64,000 bases of DNA from Amoebidium appalachense (taxonomy: Eukaryota > Ichthyosporea). The translations under genes and the position numbers were made by a program. Below, one piece after another: positions 22,613-47,845 of this stretch. Location of the stretch: positions 1,178,001 through 1,242,000 of the forward strand of contig CAVNZM010000008.1 in the NCBI GenBank assembly GCA_963693365.1, in the 5' to 3' direction. Positions within the stretch are counted from its first letter, which is position 1, and the number at the start of each line of letters is the position of its first letter. Below the pieces are notes generated by a model. It did no database searches, was not told the origin of the DNA, and worked only from the letters and a program-made list of their open reading frames with translations.

Positions 22613-25196
22613 TTTGTTTGTGTGTTCATCGAAACGTGTTTTGTGTGTTTTTTCGTCACTGCAGCTCTCTATTGAGTTACGTCGTAGTCCTTGCTTTCAC
22701 CATGACTGGGTGTAAGTAAATTTGAACTGAGCCGAAAGTTGCGTGGGTTGGCTTTTATATTGGCGTTGGGCTCTTTGGCCTCTTGCCACTGCGTGAGATT
22801 CCGATACGCCACCTGTCCAGAAGCGATGCCCTTACGACCAATCAAATCTGCGTTTGGCATTTTGCTATTTAGCATGTGAGGTGCTACCCTCAGCATGTGA
22901 TTTGTAGAACGTACCAACGTGTTGTTGCCGCAGGCCCGCTCGATCACCGGTGTCACCGTGTGGTTGAATCAAGTTGGCAGCAGTTATTGAGCTTCAGCAC
23001 TTCAGATGCCTCAGTATAGTATATGACATATTTTAAAGTGTATTGCGCAGATACCAAAATTTTCTGATGTTTATTTTCAGCCATTACCTTAAATTTTAAA
23101 TGAGCACACTTCTTCGCATGTGGCAGCCGCAGTGACTGTGAACGCGTTCCAACTTCATAGCCTGGCGCCAATCAAATCTCGAGACTCCAACGGACCATAG
23201 TTTATTGGATACACGCTCGCCCAATCAGCAGTTGGTACAATTACTGTTCTACTCGCCAATCACCTACGAGGAGCTTACAGGCTTTGCAATTTCCAAGAAT
23301 GCCTCTCCCAAATCTAGCCGCTTTTCCTCGTTGCCTGCGAGAGAAGGCCTCGGAAATATGTGAAGCCTAATTATCATATCCCCTGCAATTGTACCACACC
23401 TGAGGTTTCTATTTACATGTTGTTGAGTTTGATCTTCGCAGACTACTGTAAGCTCTATAATAGCGACATAAAAGTTATAACCATATTTACTGTATTGTAG
23501 ATGCCCGCGAGCGCCGGGCTGTCCCAGCCGGCGCGCCGCCCTATATGCCGCCGCCTGCCCAGCGGGCGAACCGCGGCCGGCCTCGGTAGCATGCTGGCGG
23601 GGTGGCCCGGAGGGGGGGGATCTACATGTGGATGTATACCCATATGTCGTGCGTGTATGGAGTATGCCGGGGAAGACGGATGGCGGGAAGGAGGGAGAGT
23701 AAGGGAAGGAGGGAGAGGGAGGCGTGAAAGGAGGGAGGGTCCGGGAGCTCGAGGTAATGAAAAAGGGGAGACCTCGTCTACAACTCAGGCTCAAACTCCG
23801 GTACATAAAAGCCAGAGACTTCCCCGCTAGATTTCAAACCCTGAAAGCCTCCCAACAAGTTGATCTCAATGCAGCTATTTGATTGGTGGTTGACGTGTTC
23901 ACTAACTTGACTTGCCTGGCAGTCGGACCGTGACCGGTACCGTGAGAGAGACCGTGAGACTCGTGAGTCACACAGAGTCAGTCTGTCTTTTTTTCTCCAG
24001 AGTGTTTTTTTTCGTTTTTTTGGGGGGAGGTTGCGCATATCTTTCTGCCCTTAAGGTAATTTAGAAACAGCTACTTGAACTTGAATTTAGGCTATCGTTG
24101 ATCTGGTACACGACTTTCCCTGGCTCAGAACTGCAGTGCTTGTCTGAGCGCAAATAAGTTTTAAGCTTCCGCGCAGGCTCACGAGCAGCGTGCATGACAC
24201 GATAGTATGCGTCATGTGCCAAGTTGTTAGTGCTTGCTAGTGTGTTCTTGATACAAAGGCCGCGCTAACGCTAGCTAGCTTACTCTGTAGCCTTTGTATT
24301 CTACTAGCTTCCTCGACCACAGACACGTGCACTGCCAGTCTAGCTATACATAGTAGCTCACGGCCGCACTTCCATAAGCCCAAAAAACAGATTATCAAGA
24401 CTACATGATAATCATTGATTCCATCGCTGCGATCACAGGCATGGACGCACTAGTGCAGTACCGTACTGCATGGCACAGTGTAGGGCCCAATTGATCACGG
24501 CCCACGGGTGCAGATCGAACTTTTACATAATGGCCTGCATAATAAAAGCCTTTATAACACATGGTATGAAGGCAAAAATGTTTATACATTTTGACGGAAA
24601 ACGTTTTCGATCATGATCAGGATGTTTGTAGCACGTATGTGGCCCATGCCCCGTGATGATATACGCATAGATAGCCTGAGTAGTCCCGAGAACACGGTGT
24701 CTGCCTCAGTGTGCACGTGGAAGATAATAAGAGTTACAGTAATTATAGGGCGCGGTATTTAGTAAGTTACAATTTAGCGGGATAGGTATCAAAAACAAAA
24801 CCTTTGACCTGCAGACTACACACACATGTTGAAATTGAAAGTTGTGGTGCACGTGGATTTATGATAATCGGTCCGGGTCCCTTTATAATCCACTGGCAAG
24901 TGACTTCATTATGCATGCCCGGGCCTCTTCCTGTGCGAATGCTGAATCACATATTCCAGACAGTCCTTACACGTGTACATACATATGTGGGCGAGGACAT
25001 ACGGTACAACACCGGCCTGCCAGTTCACAGCTTTAGAAGTGGCCCAAATCTGTGTGGTTTGGGTTTGACCGGAGGCCTAGGCCCCGGGATGGGTGCTTGA
25101 TTTATATTTTTGTTCTTTTTATTTTATTTAATTTCCAAACTGAACCTCTTATTTCAATATTTTTATTTTATTATGATTTTATTTTTTTTATTTTTT
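22613..25196. other. Unique intergenic DNA
   Basis: Includes the promoter side of the 234-aa gene. A GC-rich island at about 23500-23615 stands out from AT-rich flanks. A 180-codon minus-strand frame (23264-23806) crosses it but shows no recognisable domain and I do not call it a gene. The remainder to 25,190 shows no gene or repeat family. Confidence 0.45.
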
Positions 25197-25391
25197 TTTT
25201 TGGGGGGGGGGGGGGGGAGGGGGGGGAGGGAGGGGGGGGGGGGGGGGGGGGGCCTTCCCCCGGCCCCCTCCCCCCCCCTCTCCCCCCCCCCCCCCTCCCC
25301 CGGAGGAAAAATCATACATCTCTCTGCAGCTGGCTCTATCTCTCAATCGACGTCGTGGCTCTTTCCTCTCCATCTCTCTCTCACTCCCCCC

Positions 25392-25423
<32 letters not shown>

Positions 25424-25660
25424 TTTCCCCTTTCTACTATCGCTAGATCTAGAGCTATCTCCCTCCCTCCCTCCCTCCCTCCTCTCCCTCCCCCCCCCCC
25501 CCCCCCTCTCTCTCCCCCCCCCCCTCCCCCCCCTCTCCCTCTCTCCCCTCACTCCCTCCCCCCTTCCCTCCCCCTCTCCCTCTTTAATATTTTATCTCCT
25601 CTACATATATCTCGTTCACTCCCTCCTGCTCTCCCTCTTTAAATATCTATATCTCCCTCT
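25197..25660. repeat. Poly-T/poly-G then C/CT-rich tracts
   Basis: T run then poly-G (about 25201-25252), C-rich sequence to 25305, poly-C at 25388-25423 and CCCT/CTCC-type repeats to 25660. Frames here encode poly-Pro/Ser and are artefacts. Confidence 0.85.
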
Positions 25661-25801
25661 CCCTCCCTTTACGATCCTTTGGCATCGGTGTTACGTGAAG
25701 CTACATATATCAATGAGGCCGCAGTCTTAAGACTTCTTGCCCATTCGTTCTAACCACAACTTACCGAAACACACATGTGCGCTCGCACACACACTCGCCA
25801 T

Positions 25802-26272
<471 letters not shown>

Positions 26273-27073
26273 TTGTAAAGTTCTGTCTAAGCTTAAGTGT
26301 GGAGTGAACGCATAAATGACTTACGTAAATTCAGAGAGAGTGGGTTCTAAGACAGAACTAAACAGGTGAGACAGACACGGGTTGAATTAGTTTAATCCAG
26401 TGTGAGGAAAACATGTGTGCCATACCGTACACAACATGACAAGCGATACTGAGGCCTGTGCTTATATACCGCCCAGACCTTCCTGTCACCTGGTCGCCGC
26501 ATCCGCCAATAGGAATTGGGCTGTAGCCGGACAGCCAATAATTACACCACGTATTTGTCAATGATATTGTAAAGCCACGTCCAGCCAATAGACTTGTCCT
26601 GTTTTTATGTATAGCCAAATAAGGAGTTGACAACAAAGACGGCATAAACTACGAGCAAAGTAACACAAGACCGAGATGATACAACATAGATAGCATAGCA
26701 AAACAGGATAAGTAGAGAAGAACTGAGTGTAATATCGAAACCCTATGACAAGACAAACCCAATGAGTAATCAACCAAGCGCTGTGCACAAAGCGAACAGA
26801 AACTATGCATGCAGGTCATGCAAGGCAATAAATCTCGTAACTAACCGTGAGCACAGAGGTATGTTATCGTAACAAGCAGGTGTGGACAATCTGGGAACAT
26901 GATACGTGCGCATCTACACGATCAGAGGGAGAGGGGGAGAGAGAGAGAGGGAGACAGAGAGAGAGAGAGGGAGGGAGGGAGGGGGGGGGGGGGGGGGAGA
27001 GAGAGAGAGAGAGAGAGAGAGGGACAGGGAGAGGGAGAGAACCAACCCGGGCGTGCATGTGTGTGTGTGTGTA

Positions 27074-27160
<87 letters not shown>

Positions 27161-27266
27161 ACGCGCGCGCGCGTGTGTGTCGAGAGGCAAGGGAGGACTC
27201 AATTTGGAAATACAGCACACAAGTATATATTAATGAAATCAGGCAATTTGAACCTTGCGAGTATAC

Positions 27267-27359
<93 letters not shown>

Positions 27360-27764
27360 CTTGTGTGTGTGCCGGCGCGCGTGTGTGAGTACTAACAGAG
27401 AGCGATGATCAGAAGGCTTAGATACATATGTTTGCAAACCTACGTACCTGCATTTGTAAGCATACACCGGCACACACGGCCACACATACACACTGCGGCA
27501 CGCATACTCACACAACACACGGAGGCAGGCCCACACACAAACAAGTACACAAACACAACAGGGTCTATGTGAAACGCACACTTGATTTGAACCTTTTTTT
27601 TTATCTAAGGTCTTATTCAGTGCCGCTGTCTAGTGGTGGGTACCAGCCCTCGGGGACCTATATACCTACGTTCCAGACTGAGCCCGTCAGGCAGACATGG
27701 CAGAACGATCGGGCTATGCTATGTACAAGAGATACGGGGGGGTTTGATTCTAGCTAACTATGGT
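26273..27764. other. Intergenic DNA with GA and GT arrays
   Basis: 26280-26900 is unique sequence containing several CCAAT boxes in both orientations. It is followed by (GA)n with a G run (26930-27035), (GT)n at 27058-27158 ending in (GC)n, and (GT)n at 27269-27356. No gene was seen. Confidence 0.6.
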
Positions 27765-28300
27765 TTAGCTATGGGGGGAGAGGCCCGGGTCCAAAATTTC
27801 ACATGTCTGCTGACGGGGGTCTAACGTGGTGTGGTGGTGAAGTGGGGTTGAGAGTAGTGGGGTGTATGTGGTATCCCATGTCATGTAGGGTGGTGATGGC
27901 TGCTGTGTGTCTATAGGTGTGGTGTGGGTTGCACTCTGTTTTTCGATGGGTGCACATGTATCTGCAGCTAGGGCAGGCCGGTAGGGTATGGGTGGGGGGG
28001 TTTTTGGTTCCAGGTGTTGTGCGTGGCTGTTTCCTATGGGTGGCTGGTTTGTTTTTGTGGACTGTGTGTGTGTGTGCTTGGTTGTTGGGTCGGGGTGTAA
28101 TGTCCTACATCTAGGTTTCCATATATATCCAAAGAAAAATGCGGATACCCACTTGGTCAGGTTAGCCAATAGGGTGTCTCGGGCTCGGGGGTGCTTGTCG
28201 AGGGCTGGGGGTAGAGTGATGTCCCTGGGGCATAGCCCTCTGCTTATCCAGTCTTGGGTTGGGGGGGGTGCTGCTGGGAGTCCGGTGGGACTGGTTATGT
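27765..28300 (-). pseudogene. Decayed LINE C-terminal fragment (tentative)
   Basis: An open stretch on the minus strand starts near QDWISRG, continues through NLTKWVSAFFFGYIWKPRC and then becomes a Thr/Pro/His-rich tail to a stop at 27765. The aromatic FFFGYIW-x-PRC pattern recalls the region C-terminal to the reverse transcriptase in some non-LTR elements. There is no start codon, upstream RT domain or poly-A tail here, so it would be a short relic. It is not obviously the same family as the LINE at 43.8-49.5 kb. Confidence 0.3.
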
Positions 28301-28366
28301 GGAACGCTCACTGAAAACTCAGTAACCGTTGAACACACAAACTTTCGCCCACTCCTGCATTCACAG

Positions 28367-28368
<2 letters not shown>

Positions 28369-28457
<89 letters not shown>
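28369..28457. repeat. (AC)n microsatellite
   Basis: Perfect (AC)n of about 88 bp, followed by AC-rich imperfect sequence to about 28,600. Confidence 0.95.
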
Positions 28458-28460
<3 letters not shown>

Positions 28461-28903
28461 GGTGTACACCCAGTGATTCGCACACAACGCACACACCATT
28501 ATGATCGGCCAACAGACAGACATACACACGCGGTCCAATCACATACACACACTCATACACACACATGCACACTCACAAACGCACTCACTCACACTCACAC
28601 AAGTTGACTGCAGTTAAATCAAAAGTCGCGTGTCGCCCATATGCCTTCCGTTTACACATTTCAACGTACCATATGCACCAGGCAAGCATGCACACAACTT
28701 CACATACAAACACACACACGTATATCATTGGCCACACACACATTCCTATCGATATTTTCTTTTCTATCACTTCATTTTGGCCAGCCTCTTTTTTGCTCCC
28801 CTCCTTCCCAGCTCCCTCCAGGAATGACCTTTGCTCTTTCTGGAACAACACATGTGCACACATGCATTCAATTTGTCAGCAACACCAGCACACGTGCACA
28901 CAA

Positions 28904-28943
<40 letters not shown>

Positions 28944-29325
28944 ACGCACGCCATGCATACGTGCGTGTGTGCATGTGCATGCACACAAATGCCCGCAAAT
29001 ATGGATGCATGGACCCATGGACCGTTAGCTACACACACTGACCTACGGTGGTGCCTCGAGCACTAGGGGGTCTCACACACAAGCACTGTACTTGCACACA
29101 TACACACAGTGTCACACACACACACACACACACGTAGCACAACCACACTCGCAAATAAACATGCACGGAGTAATTTGTGATATAGATTGCTCAATTAATC
29201 TAGAAACATATGTATACTTCGAAAGCCAAAGTACAGCGTACAAATGAAGTCGAAATTGGTGCGTATACACTAGGCTGGGGGGGGAGAGAGGTGTGCGGTG
29301 TGGAAGGAATATCGGATCCGGAACC

Positions 29326-29358
<33 letters not shown>

Positions 29359-29360
<2 letters not shown>

Positions 29361-29540
29361 TTGAATGCGGAACACAGTACGAAGTACGCATACACGATGA
29401 GAAGCATGGTGCAGGACACATGCAAAGGCAAACATTCAAGTATGCAGCATCAGCCATGCGCACAGTATGCGTCATAAGCAGAGCCCATCCTCAGGGAGGG
29501 CCCAAGTCATCAATTGCGTCTGAGTTTCGACCCCTTAGCC
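29359..29540 (-). mobile_element. Poly(C)-tailed SINE-like repeat, copy 2 (diverged)
   Basis: Same layout as copy 1: on the minus strand it ends CGTACTGTGTTCCGCATTC and then poly-C. It shares the 5' part with copy 1, including TGAGGATGGGCTCTGCTTAT and the GGTCGAAACTC motif (29532-29522), but differs in its middle third, so it is an older or subfamily copy. Confidence 0.55.
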
Positions 29541-29891
29541 CGCGTATATACGACGCTCCAACTCAGACAGCAGCATCAACTGAACTTGGGTGGGTCAACC
29601 CGTCTTGATCAAAGACGAGCAGGGTTGCTTATGCAAGCAAGGTGAGCAAAACGGTGAAGATGTATGTGCAAACTAATGCAGTGCAGCGACAAACGCGTAT
29701 GTGCTTACAGATGCACGACACAGAGCAACCATGCCCGGTTGCATGGAAGTAAAGATGTGGGGGGGGGGGGGGGGGGGGGGAAGGGGGAGGATGTGTGTGT
29801 GTCCTCATTTTTTGGTTGAAAGAGAAGGACAGGAGGAGGAGGAGGGGAAGGGGGGGAAGGAAGGCTGGGGGGGGGGGGGGGGGGGGGGGGG

Positions 29892-29980
29892 TTTGAATGC
29901 GTCAAAAAGTACGAAGTACACAAGAACAAACGGATAACACGATGCAGAATGCAAGCCATACATAAAGAGTATGCATAAGG
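29892..29980 (-). mobile_element. Poly(C)-tailed SINE-like repeat, copy 3 (5'-truncated)
   Basis: Nearly identical to the 3' 90 bp of copy 1 and abutting a plus-strand G run (29869-29891). The 5' part is missing, as expected for truncated retroposed copies. Confidence 0.6.
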
Positions 29981-30386
29981 ACATATTCCCTGGACAGCTG
30001 GACGAGATATTTATTGATAGCGTTTGTGGTATATTATCCTTCACTGCACCAACAAACTAGGCAGCATACACAGTACACCCCATGTTGGTGGGATAAGTAC
30101 AGGGCACGCTTAAAACACCACCACACGATATCTAATCACACACCGCACATTTGATGAAACATTGTATACCGACACCACATTTTACAATCGTGCTTAGGAG
30201 AAGCATTAGTTAACTGTACTTAAGACTAAAACCCCCTGTTTCAGGGAACCGAACATAACAACCGGATCCTTAATCAAAATTCAAAATAAACATAAAGGCA
30301 CGAGGTCCAACCTCACGAAAGAGACAGCTATCACACGATATAGTGTTGAGGTGTTACACGGAGATACACCGAGGTTTGTGTGCTCC

Positions 30387-42843
<12,457 letters not shown>

Positions 42844-43676
42844 ATTCCTGCTGGCAGGCAGAGGTGAGATGCGCACACACGTGTAACAGGCACACACAGG
42901 CACGCACAGGCACAAAGGTGTGTAGTTGACAACAACATCAGAACATTGAGTGGTAAGTATAAAGGGCTAGGGAATACGTACATTTAGCAGAACTCTTACT
43001 GCCTGAAAAACTGTGGGAATTCAACTCCTGCTCTCCGTCTAGCCTCGTACAAAGAGGTAGCCTCGAGCTATGTTGTGTTGTGTTTTGGAATATGGTGTTC
43101 TTTTTTGTTTTGATAGCGCACCATGTGTTGTAAATCTAGCCAGATTCTGACCAGAAATTTGGCATGCTGAAATGGATAACACGTAAACACGTGCTATGCA
43201 ACTACGAGGTTAACCCAGCTTGCAAAATTTATGGCGCCTATATGTAAAGTTCAAGGTAAAACATAACCTTATGAAAAACCCGCAAAAATAGAAAATGAGC
43301 TCGAGACAGCTCGTACAGCTTGCTTAGCTAGCAACACAGAAATCTTCTATGTAAAAGAATATATCTAGTATCATGAAATTCTAAAAAAAAATTCAATATT
43401 TCCACAAGGGCTGGCGCTTGCCGCAAGTCTTAACCGTGGGATCCCGGAAGTTCCATGAATCTCTGCCCCTATATTAGTGTGGGGGTTTACGCTGTTTACT
43501 CGAGGCAAAGAGAACCAGTCTCAGGTATGGGGGGGGGGGGTTTGCTCGGAATATCCCCTCAGCGGTATATCATGATCACGTACATAGATGTCGGGTGGTG
43601 ACTATATATCAGGGTTTACTTTCTCTACGAGACACCATAAAGACTACAAGGAGAAATCAATTAGTTGGGGTTCCCC

Positions 43677-43677
<1 letters not shown>
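42844..43677. other. Upstream region of the KDEL gene
   Basis: Unique AT-rich sequence that should hold the promoter of the KDEL gene on the minus strand. I see no clear TATA box or ER-stress-type element that I could defend. Confidence 0.45.

Positions 43678-43723
<46 letters not shown>
43678..43723 (-). repeat. Poly-A tail of the LINE (poly-T on plus strand)
   Basis: 46 T in a row on the plus strand, directly after the LINE's 3' sequence in minus-strand orientation. A (GT)n tract at 43761-43811 lies between tail and coding end. Confidence 0.75.
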
Positions 43724-43727
<4 letters not shown>

Positions 43728-43760
43728 GGGGCTCCCCTCGGGACACTCGGTATCAGCTGG

Positions 43761-43813
<53 letters not shown>

Positions 43814-43833
43814 TGTGTGTGTGTGCGCGTGCG

Positions 43834-44932
43834 CTATAATTTTGTAGTGATGTGTTTCTCAAGCCAATCAATACATCTAATAAACAGGTCGTAGTTACGC
43901 GTGTTTAGTATAAAATCAAGGATGTTGTAATTTACAGGTAGGCTATCTTTCTGGGTGTCTGTTGTGAATGTGACGTGTGTGTGTTGCGGTATTATGTGGT
44001 CTATCAAACTACATTTGGCGATACATGACCGGTTAAACTGGTGTGTGTGTGTGTTGTTTGGGCATGCAAATGATGCCACCTTATACTTATTAGATCTCCA
44101 CTGTATAGCACGTGTACAGTAAAAGCGTGGTAATTGATCAATAATACCATCAGCTAGAGAAAGACCAGTTCTACAGGAAGGTAATATGTATTTAGGTGTT
44201 ATACACTTGCGAGTGCCATATTTGGCAATATGGTTGAGGCGGTCAGTATATATAAAACGAGACATAAGGCTTAGTTTTTCAAGGTGTATGCTTTCATCGG
44301 GTCTAGTGTCGTGTGGTATCTTTTTCCATTTGTTATATTGCGTGATTATCTTGTGATTGTGTACATGTTTAATAAGTAAGTGGCAGTCCAAAGTCACACA
44401 CACACTATTGCGGGGTTTATTTGTATTTGTGCCCAGGGGAGAAGGGGGAGAGAGAGGGGAGGAAAGAGGGGAGAGGTGAGGAGGGGACAGGTCGGATAGA
44501 GAAGAGAGGGTGGGAGGGCAAATACTTCTTTAAGCGGCTTATGTGCTTATTGAATTTCAGCGCGAGATAGGATACTCTAGCAGCTATTGGGACCAGACCA
44601 TATATCGAGAGCGTTACAGGCCCAGGTTTACAACAGTTGTTAGATAGAAAGGAGGCAACTTCTGCTTCAAGGAAATTTGCCAAGGGTTTAAGCGCTCTAG
44701 TTCTCTCTTTCTTGATCCAAGCGGCGAGAAGGGGTAAACCATATTCACATGCCGGGAAGACAAAAGTGCGAATAAATGTAAGTCTAATAGAAGGATGGAG
44801 GGGTGTGTCTTTAAAAATATTAGCCGAGAAGAAAGCTAACCGCTTACGAGCCAACTCTACCCTCTTTTCGACCATATTGATCCGACCTGAATCGATAAAT
44901 GCTCCAACCAGAGTACTGTATGACGTCATCAT
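43834..44932 (-). pseudogene. LINE ORF2 C-terminal part, frameshifted
   Basis: Two frames read on the minus strand: 44932-44417 (contains INMVEKRVELARKRLAFF and FVFPACEYGLPLL, the region that normally follows the RT palm in non-LTR elements) and 44403-43834 (ending LEKHITTKL). They are in different frames, separated by a stop and a TG repeat near 44,400, so the copy is broken. It continues the reverse transcriptase piece at 47846-49460. Confidence 0.7.
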
Positions 44933-45508
44933 ATAAAAACGCCTGGCGCAGGGTCAGTTTTGCACGTGTTACTCTCTTTTTCTCACCATTTTACCCTAAC
45001 GTGACAGGGAACAAGCACATCACAAAAAAACCGTAGAAAAATTCTTGGCGGGGTAGTGGCTTAGTAAGTAATGGTAGGCATTCAACGATTTTGAGCTTCA
45101 ATTTACGGAGAACTTTGTAGTGTTTGCGCACCCCATGACTACAATAATTTCTCGGAATGCTTGTTGGTATGGCTTATTTTGCACTTTACGGGTTCTGGCA
45201 CCGGGAGGCCATAGGCCTGAGCCAAGAAAAACGTCAAACTTGTTACAAATGCGTGCCAAAGATGCATACTTTAAACGTTCACGTTGTTGCTTTTGCACCA
45301 CAGGTGCATTTTTTCGTTTGAGAAACATTGACATCAGCTTTCAAATTCGTTTTTTTCGGTACACACACTTCAAATAACCCTTTTAGCATCTAGTTACCAC
45401 AAACAGTTTCGAAGAAACGAATAAAAACCAAACAAATCACCCCTAATCCGAAAACGACAAATGAGTGTTGCGCAATGTACAGAAACTGACCAGTGGGCAG
45501 AAGGTACT

Positions 45509-47542
45509 TTAACGTGTAGTGTTTCTGCGTGATCGTACCGGGCCTGTGTTTGTGTTGACTTGGGTGCGTGTGCGTGGAGGAACACCATGTGTGATGTGGT
45601 TTTCGAAGCATGCACGTGTTTGATCATTGCAGAGAAACACATTACACTTGATGCAGTAGGTATGTGTCTGGTGGCGTTCCCCTTTGTTCCTAAAGCAGAG
45701 AACGCATCTACCTTTTCTTTCTTTTCTGGCACGCTGGTGTCCGTGTAGAGCATGGGGGGCAGGAGCAGCAGGGGGAAGGGGGTATTCTAGTGCAGGCAGG
45801 TGGGGGTTGCATATGAGTGCTTCTGCTAGCTCACGCCTTGTGTCCATGCTCGTGTTTGTGGATTTGCCAAAGTATCTGTATGCAAAGTGTACGTTTGCTA
45901 CTACAAACCCCAGAAGCCCCCCAAAGGTGCGGAGTTGGTGACGTTTAGTGCCCAAGGCTTCGTCCACAGAGCCGTTTAACATTCGTGTTTTGTTGAATAT
46001 ATCGGCCATGTTGTAGTTTTCGAAGTATTCTTCGACTGCTTTCGGTTGGGGGACGTCATTTCCGTTTCGTGATTTTCTCGGTTGACCCGGCTGAGTACTT
46101 GAACATGAGGTGATCACTTTCATACTGTAGTTCTTGTTTCTCCATAACACCGCAACGAGGTCTACTCCGTCCACACTGCACACTGCCTCCGACCATACAC
46201 CACGTCCTTCCTCACATAGAAGGTCCAACATGTTGAGGGGAAAGTCTCTGGTTGCGGTTTTGACATTGAAAAGTGCGTAGAATCCGATTTTGTACACTTC
46301 CCTTGTCCCGGTTACTGACCCAAACCAGCTGTCTCCGACGATCGTTCTGGGGTTACGGTGGGTGGGGTTGGCCCTTGGGGTTAGAAGACGCAAGGTGGTG
46401 CCTGTTCCAGCTCCCAACTGTCGGTACGGTTTGCTTGCCATCCTAAGCTTCCCCTCGTTCATTTCGAAGTTAATGAGTATGTTGGTTACACAGTCGTGTA
46501 GAGTTTTTATTTCTTGACCGAGAGGGTGGGGTTTTCGTTTTATATAGATTTGGCACGGAAGGTTGCAATGATAGCTGGCAAAGATGGCCTCGTCTTCGCA
46601 TAATTCATCCCCGGGCTCGATAGAGCAACGGCACCGACTCTGCAGTGCTTCCATGAAACCGCGTGTGTCTTTCAGTGGATCATCCTCCGGATATTGAGTG
46701 ATGTCGGTGACGGTAAAGCAGGCACGGATGTTTTCGAACCGGTGTTCGGTCATGAAGCGGGCAAAGTCCTGTACGGGAAATATGTGGCTTGGGTTCTCTG
46801 CTGCCGACGTCCAGTAGTTCGATCTCGAGCCGGGTTCAAATGTTCCAGCCATGTAAATCCACATACCCAACCACCTAAGTAGCTCACCCGGGGTTAAGTC
46901 AACCCAATTTTTGTAACGTGCACGACCTACTTCGTTTGTGAGTGGAATGACTGCTGTGAAGAGATACTCCATAGGCATGAAGTGTTCAAACAAACACAGA
47001 ACACTCTTGCGCTTGTTTAGTGCTAGTGGAATGGTTGGTTTTCTGCGTGGGCCTGTTCTTTTGTCAAGTACTTGCTCATCTGGAATGGTCCATTGCAAGG
47101 TGCACGTGGGGTCGGTGGGGGTAGGTAACTCTACTTGTTCATCTACAAGTTCTATCTCATCTTCATTCTCACTGTCTGTGACAGGAATCTCTACTTGTTG
47201 GATGTCTCCATCTGGATCTTCGTCACTATCACTCTCTAGCTCGCTACTTGTGTGTTCACTGTCTTCTTCATCTATTAAAGTTAGCTGATGGCGCAGAACT
47301 ACTTCTGTGGTACCGTCAAAATCAAACTTTACTTTCCATTCACTGCCTTCGTTTGTCTTGCATCGTTTCACTACTGTGCCAACCAGTATTTGTGTGTCCC
47401 AACTCAGGCCGAACTTCTTGTAAGACCAACGTGTGGTGTCATCTGTGAAATCTTCCCCCTGAACCCCGTCAAATATGTATGCAAAACAACAGACACGAGC
47501 TCCAGAATAAAGTGGCTCTATTGGGTCTAATGTTTCGGCCAT
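45509..47542 (-). CDS. piggyBac-family (DDE_Tnp_1_7) transposase
   Basis: An uninterrupted 677-codon frame from ATG at 47542. The N-terminal third is acidic (Glu/Asp/Ser-rich around residues 90-140). The catalytic core carries piggyBac hallmarks: PLTNEVGRARYKNW-like entry, DELCEDEAIF (first acidic site), TIVGDSWFGS (second Asp) and YNMADIFNKTR (third site). The C-terminus has a cysteine-rich domain (CVLC, CIKC, C-x4-C, late His) typical of the piggyBac PHD-like finger. Role: cut-and-paste transposition at TTAA sites in the nucleus. The intact frame suggests recent activity or domestication. No terminal inverted repeats with TTAA were found within 300 bp on either side, so the element's ends are unresolved. 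It lies inside the LINE. Confidence 0.85.
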   Translation of the reverse strand: MAETLDPIEPLYSGARVCCFAYIFDGVQGEDFTDDTTRWSYKKFGLSWDTQILVGTVVKRCKTNEGSEWKVKFDFDGTTEVVLRHQLTLIDEEDSEHTSSELESDSDEDPDGDIQQVEIPVTDSENEDEIELVDEQVELPTPTDPTCTLQWTIPDEQVLDKRTGPRRKPTIPLALNKRKSVLCLFEHFMPMEYLFTAVIPLTNEVGRARYKNWVDLTPGELLRWLGMWIYMAGTFEPGSRSNYWTSAAENPSHIFPVQDFARFMTEHRFENIRACFTVTDITQYPEDDPLKDTRGFMEALQSRCRCSIEPGDELCEDEAIFASYHCNLPCQIYIKRKPHPLGQEIKTLHDCVTNILINFEMNEGKLRMASKPYRQLGAGTGTTLRLLTPRANPTHRNPRTIVGDSWFGSVTGTREVYKIGFYALFNVKTATRDFPLNMLDLLCEEGRGVWSEAVCSVDGVDLVAVLWRNKNYSMKVITSCSSTQPGQPRKSRNGNDVPQPKAVEEYFENYNMADIFNKTRMLNGSVDEALGTKRHQLRTFGGLLGFVVANVHFAYRYFGKSTNTSMDTRRELAEALICNPHLPALEYPLPPAAPAPHALHGHQRARKERKGRCVLCFRNKGERHQTHTYCIKCNVFLCNDQTRACFENHITHGVPPRTRTQVNTNTGPVRSRRNTTR

Positions 47543-47845
47543 GTTGGGCGCTCATCTTTCACATGAAACCCATGGCTTGTTGTGTTCGCGGACTCAGCAA
47601 GTTTCGTCCGTTTGATCATGAATCATGTTGTTGTCGAGCATGAATTCAAAAACTTGCAACAGCGTCGGCAACCAATAAAAGCTAGGGAAGGCCTTGTTAG
47701 TTACCGTACCAAAGACAAAAAAGGTGTAAACTTATGTTTTCTTACTGGCTGTACAAAAAAAAGCGGGCTCCTGGGCCCCAATAGCTCGCGGTATCCTTCC
47801 GAAACAAGCATTCCTAAAGTACTGCGGTCAGAGTACTTATGGCCG

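Larger units (their letters stand above)
28458..30386. other. Repeat-bearing 3' flank of the Cys-Pro gene
   Basis: AC-rich sequence (28500-28740, 28905-28940, 29115-29135), poly-G blocks at 29330-29358, 29759-29780 and 29869-29891, and two copies of the poly(C)-tailed repeat. Unique sequence at 29,990-30,386 contains a minus-strand AATAAA at 30010-30015, about 370 nt past the stop of the Cys-Pro gene and a plausible poly(A) signal for it. Confidence 0.55.

Noticed and set aside
23264-23806. 180-codon minus-strand frame
   Set aside because: Crosses the GC-rich island and low-complexity Pro/Ser sequence, has no domain, splice context or conserved look; reported only as part of the intergenic entry.
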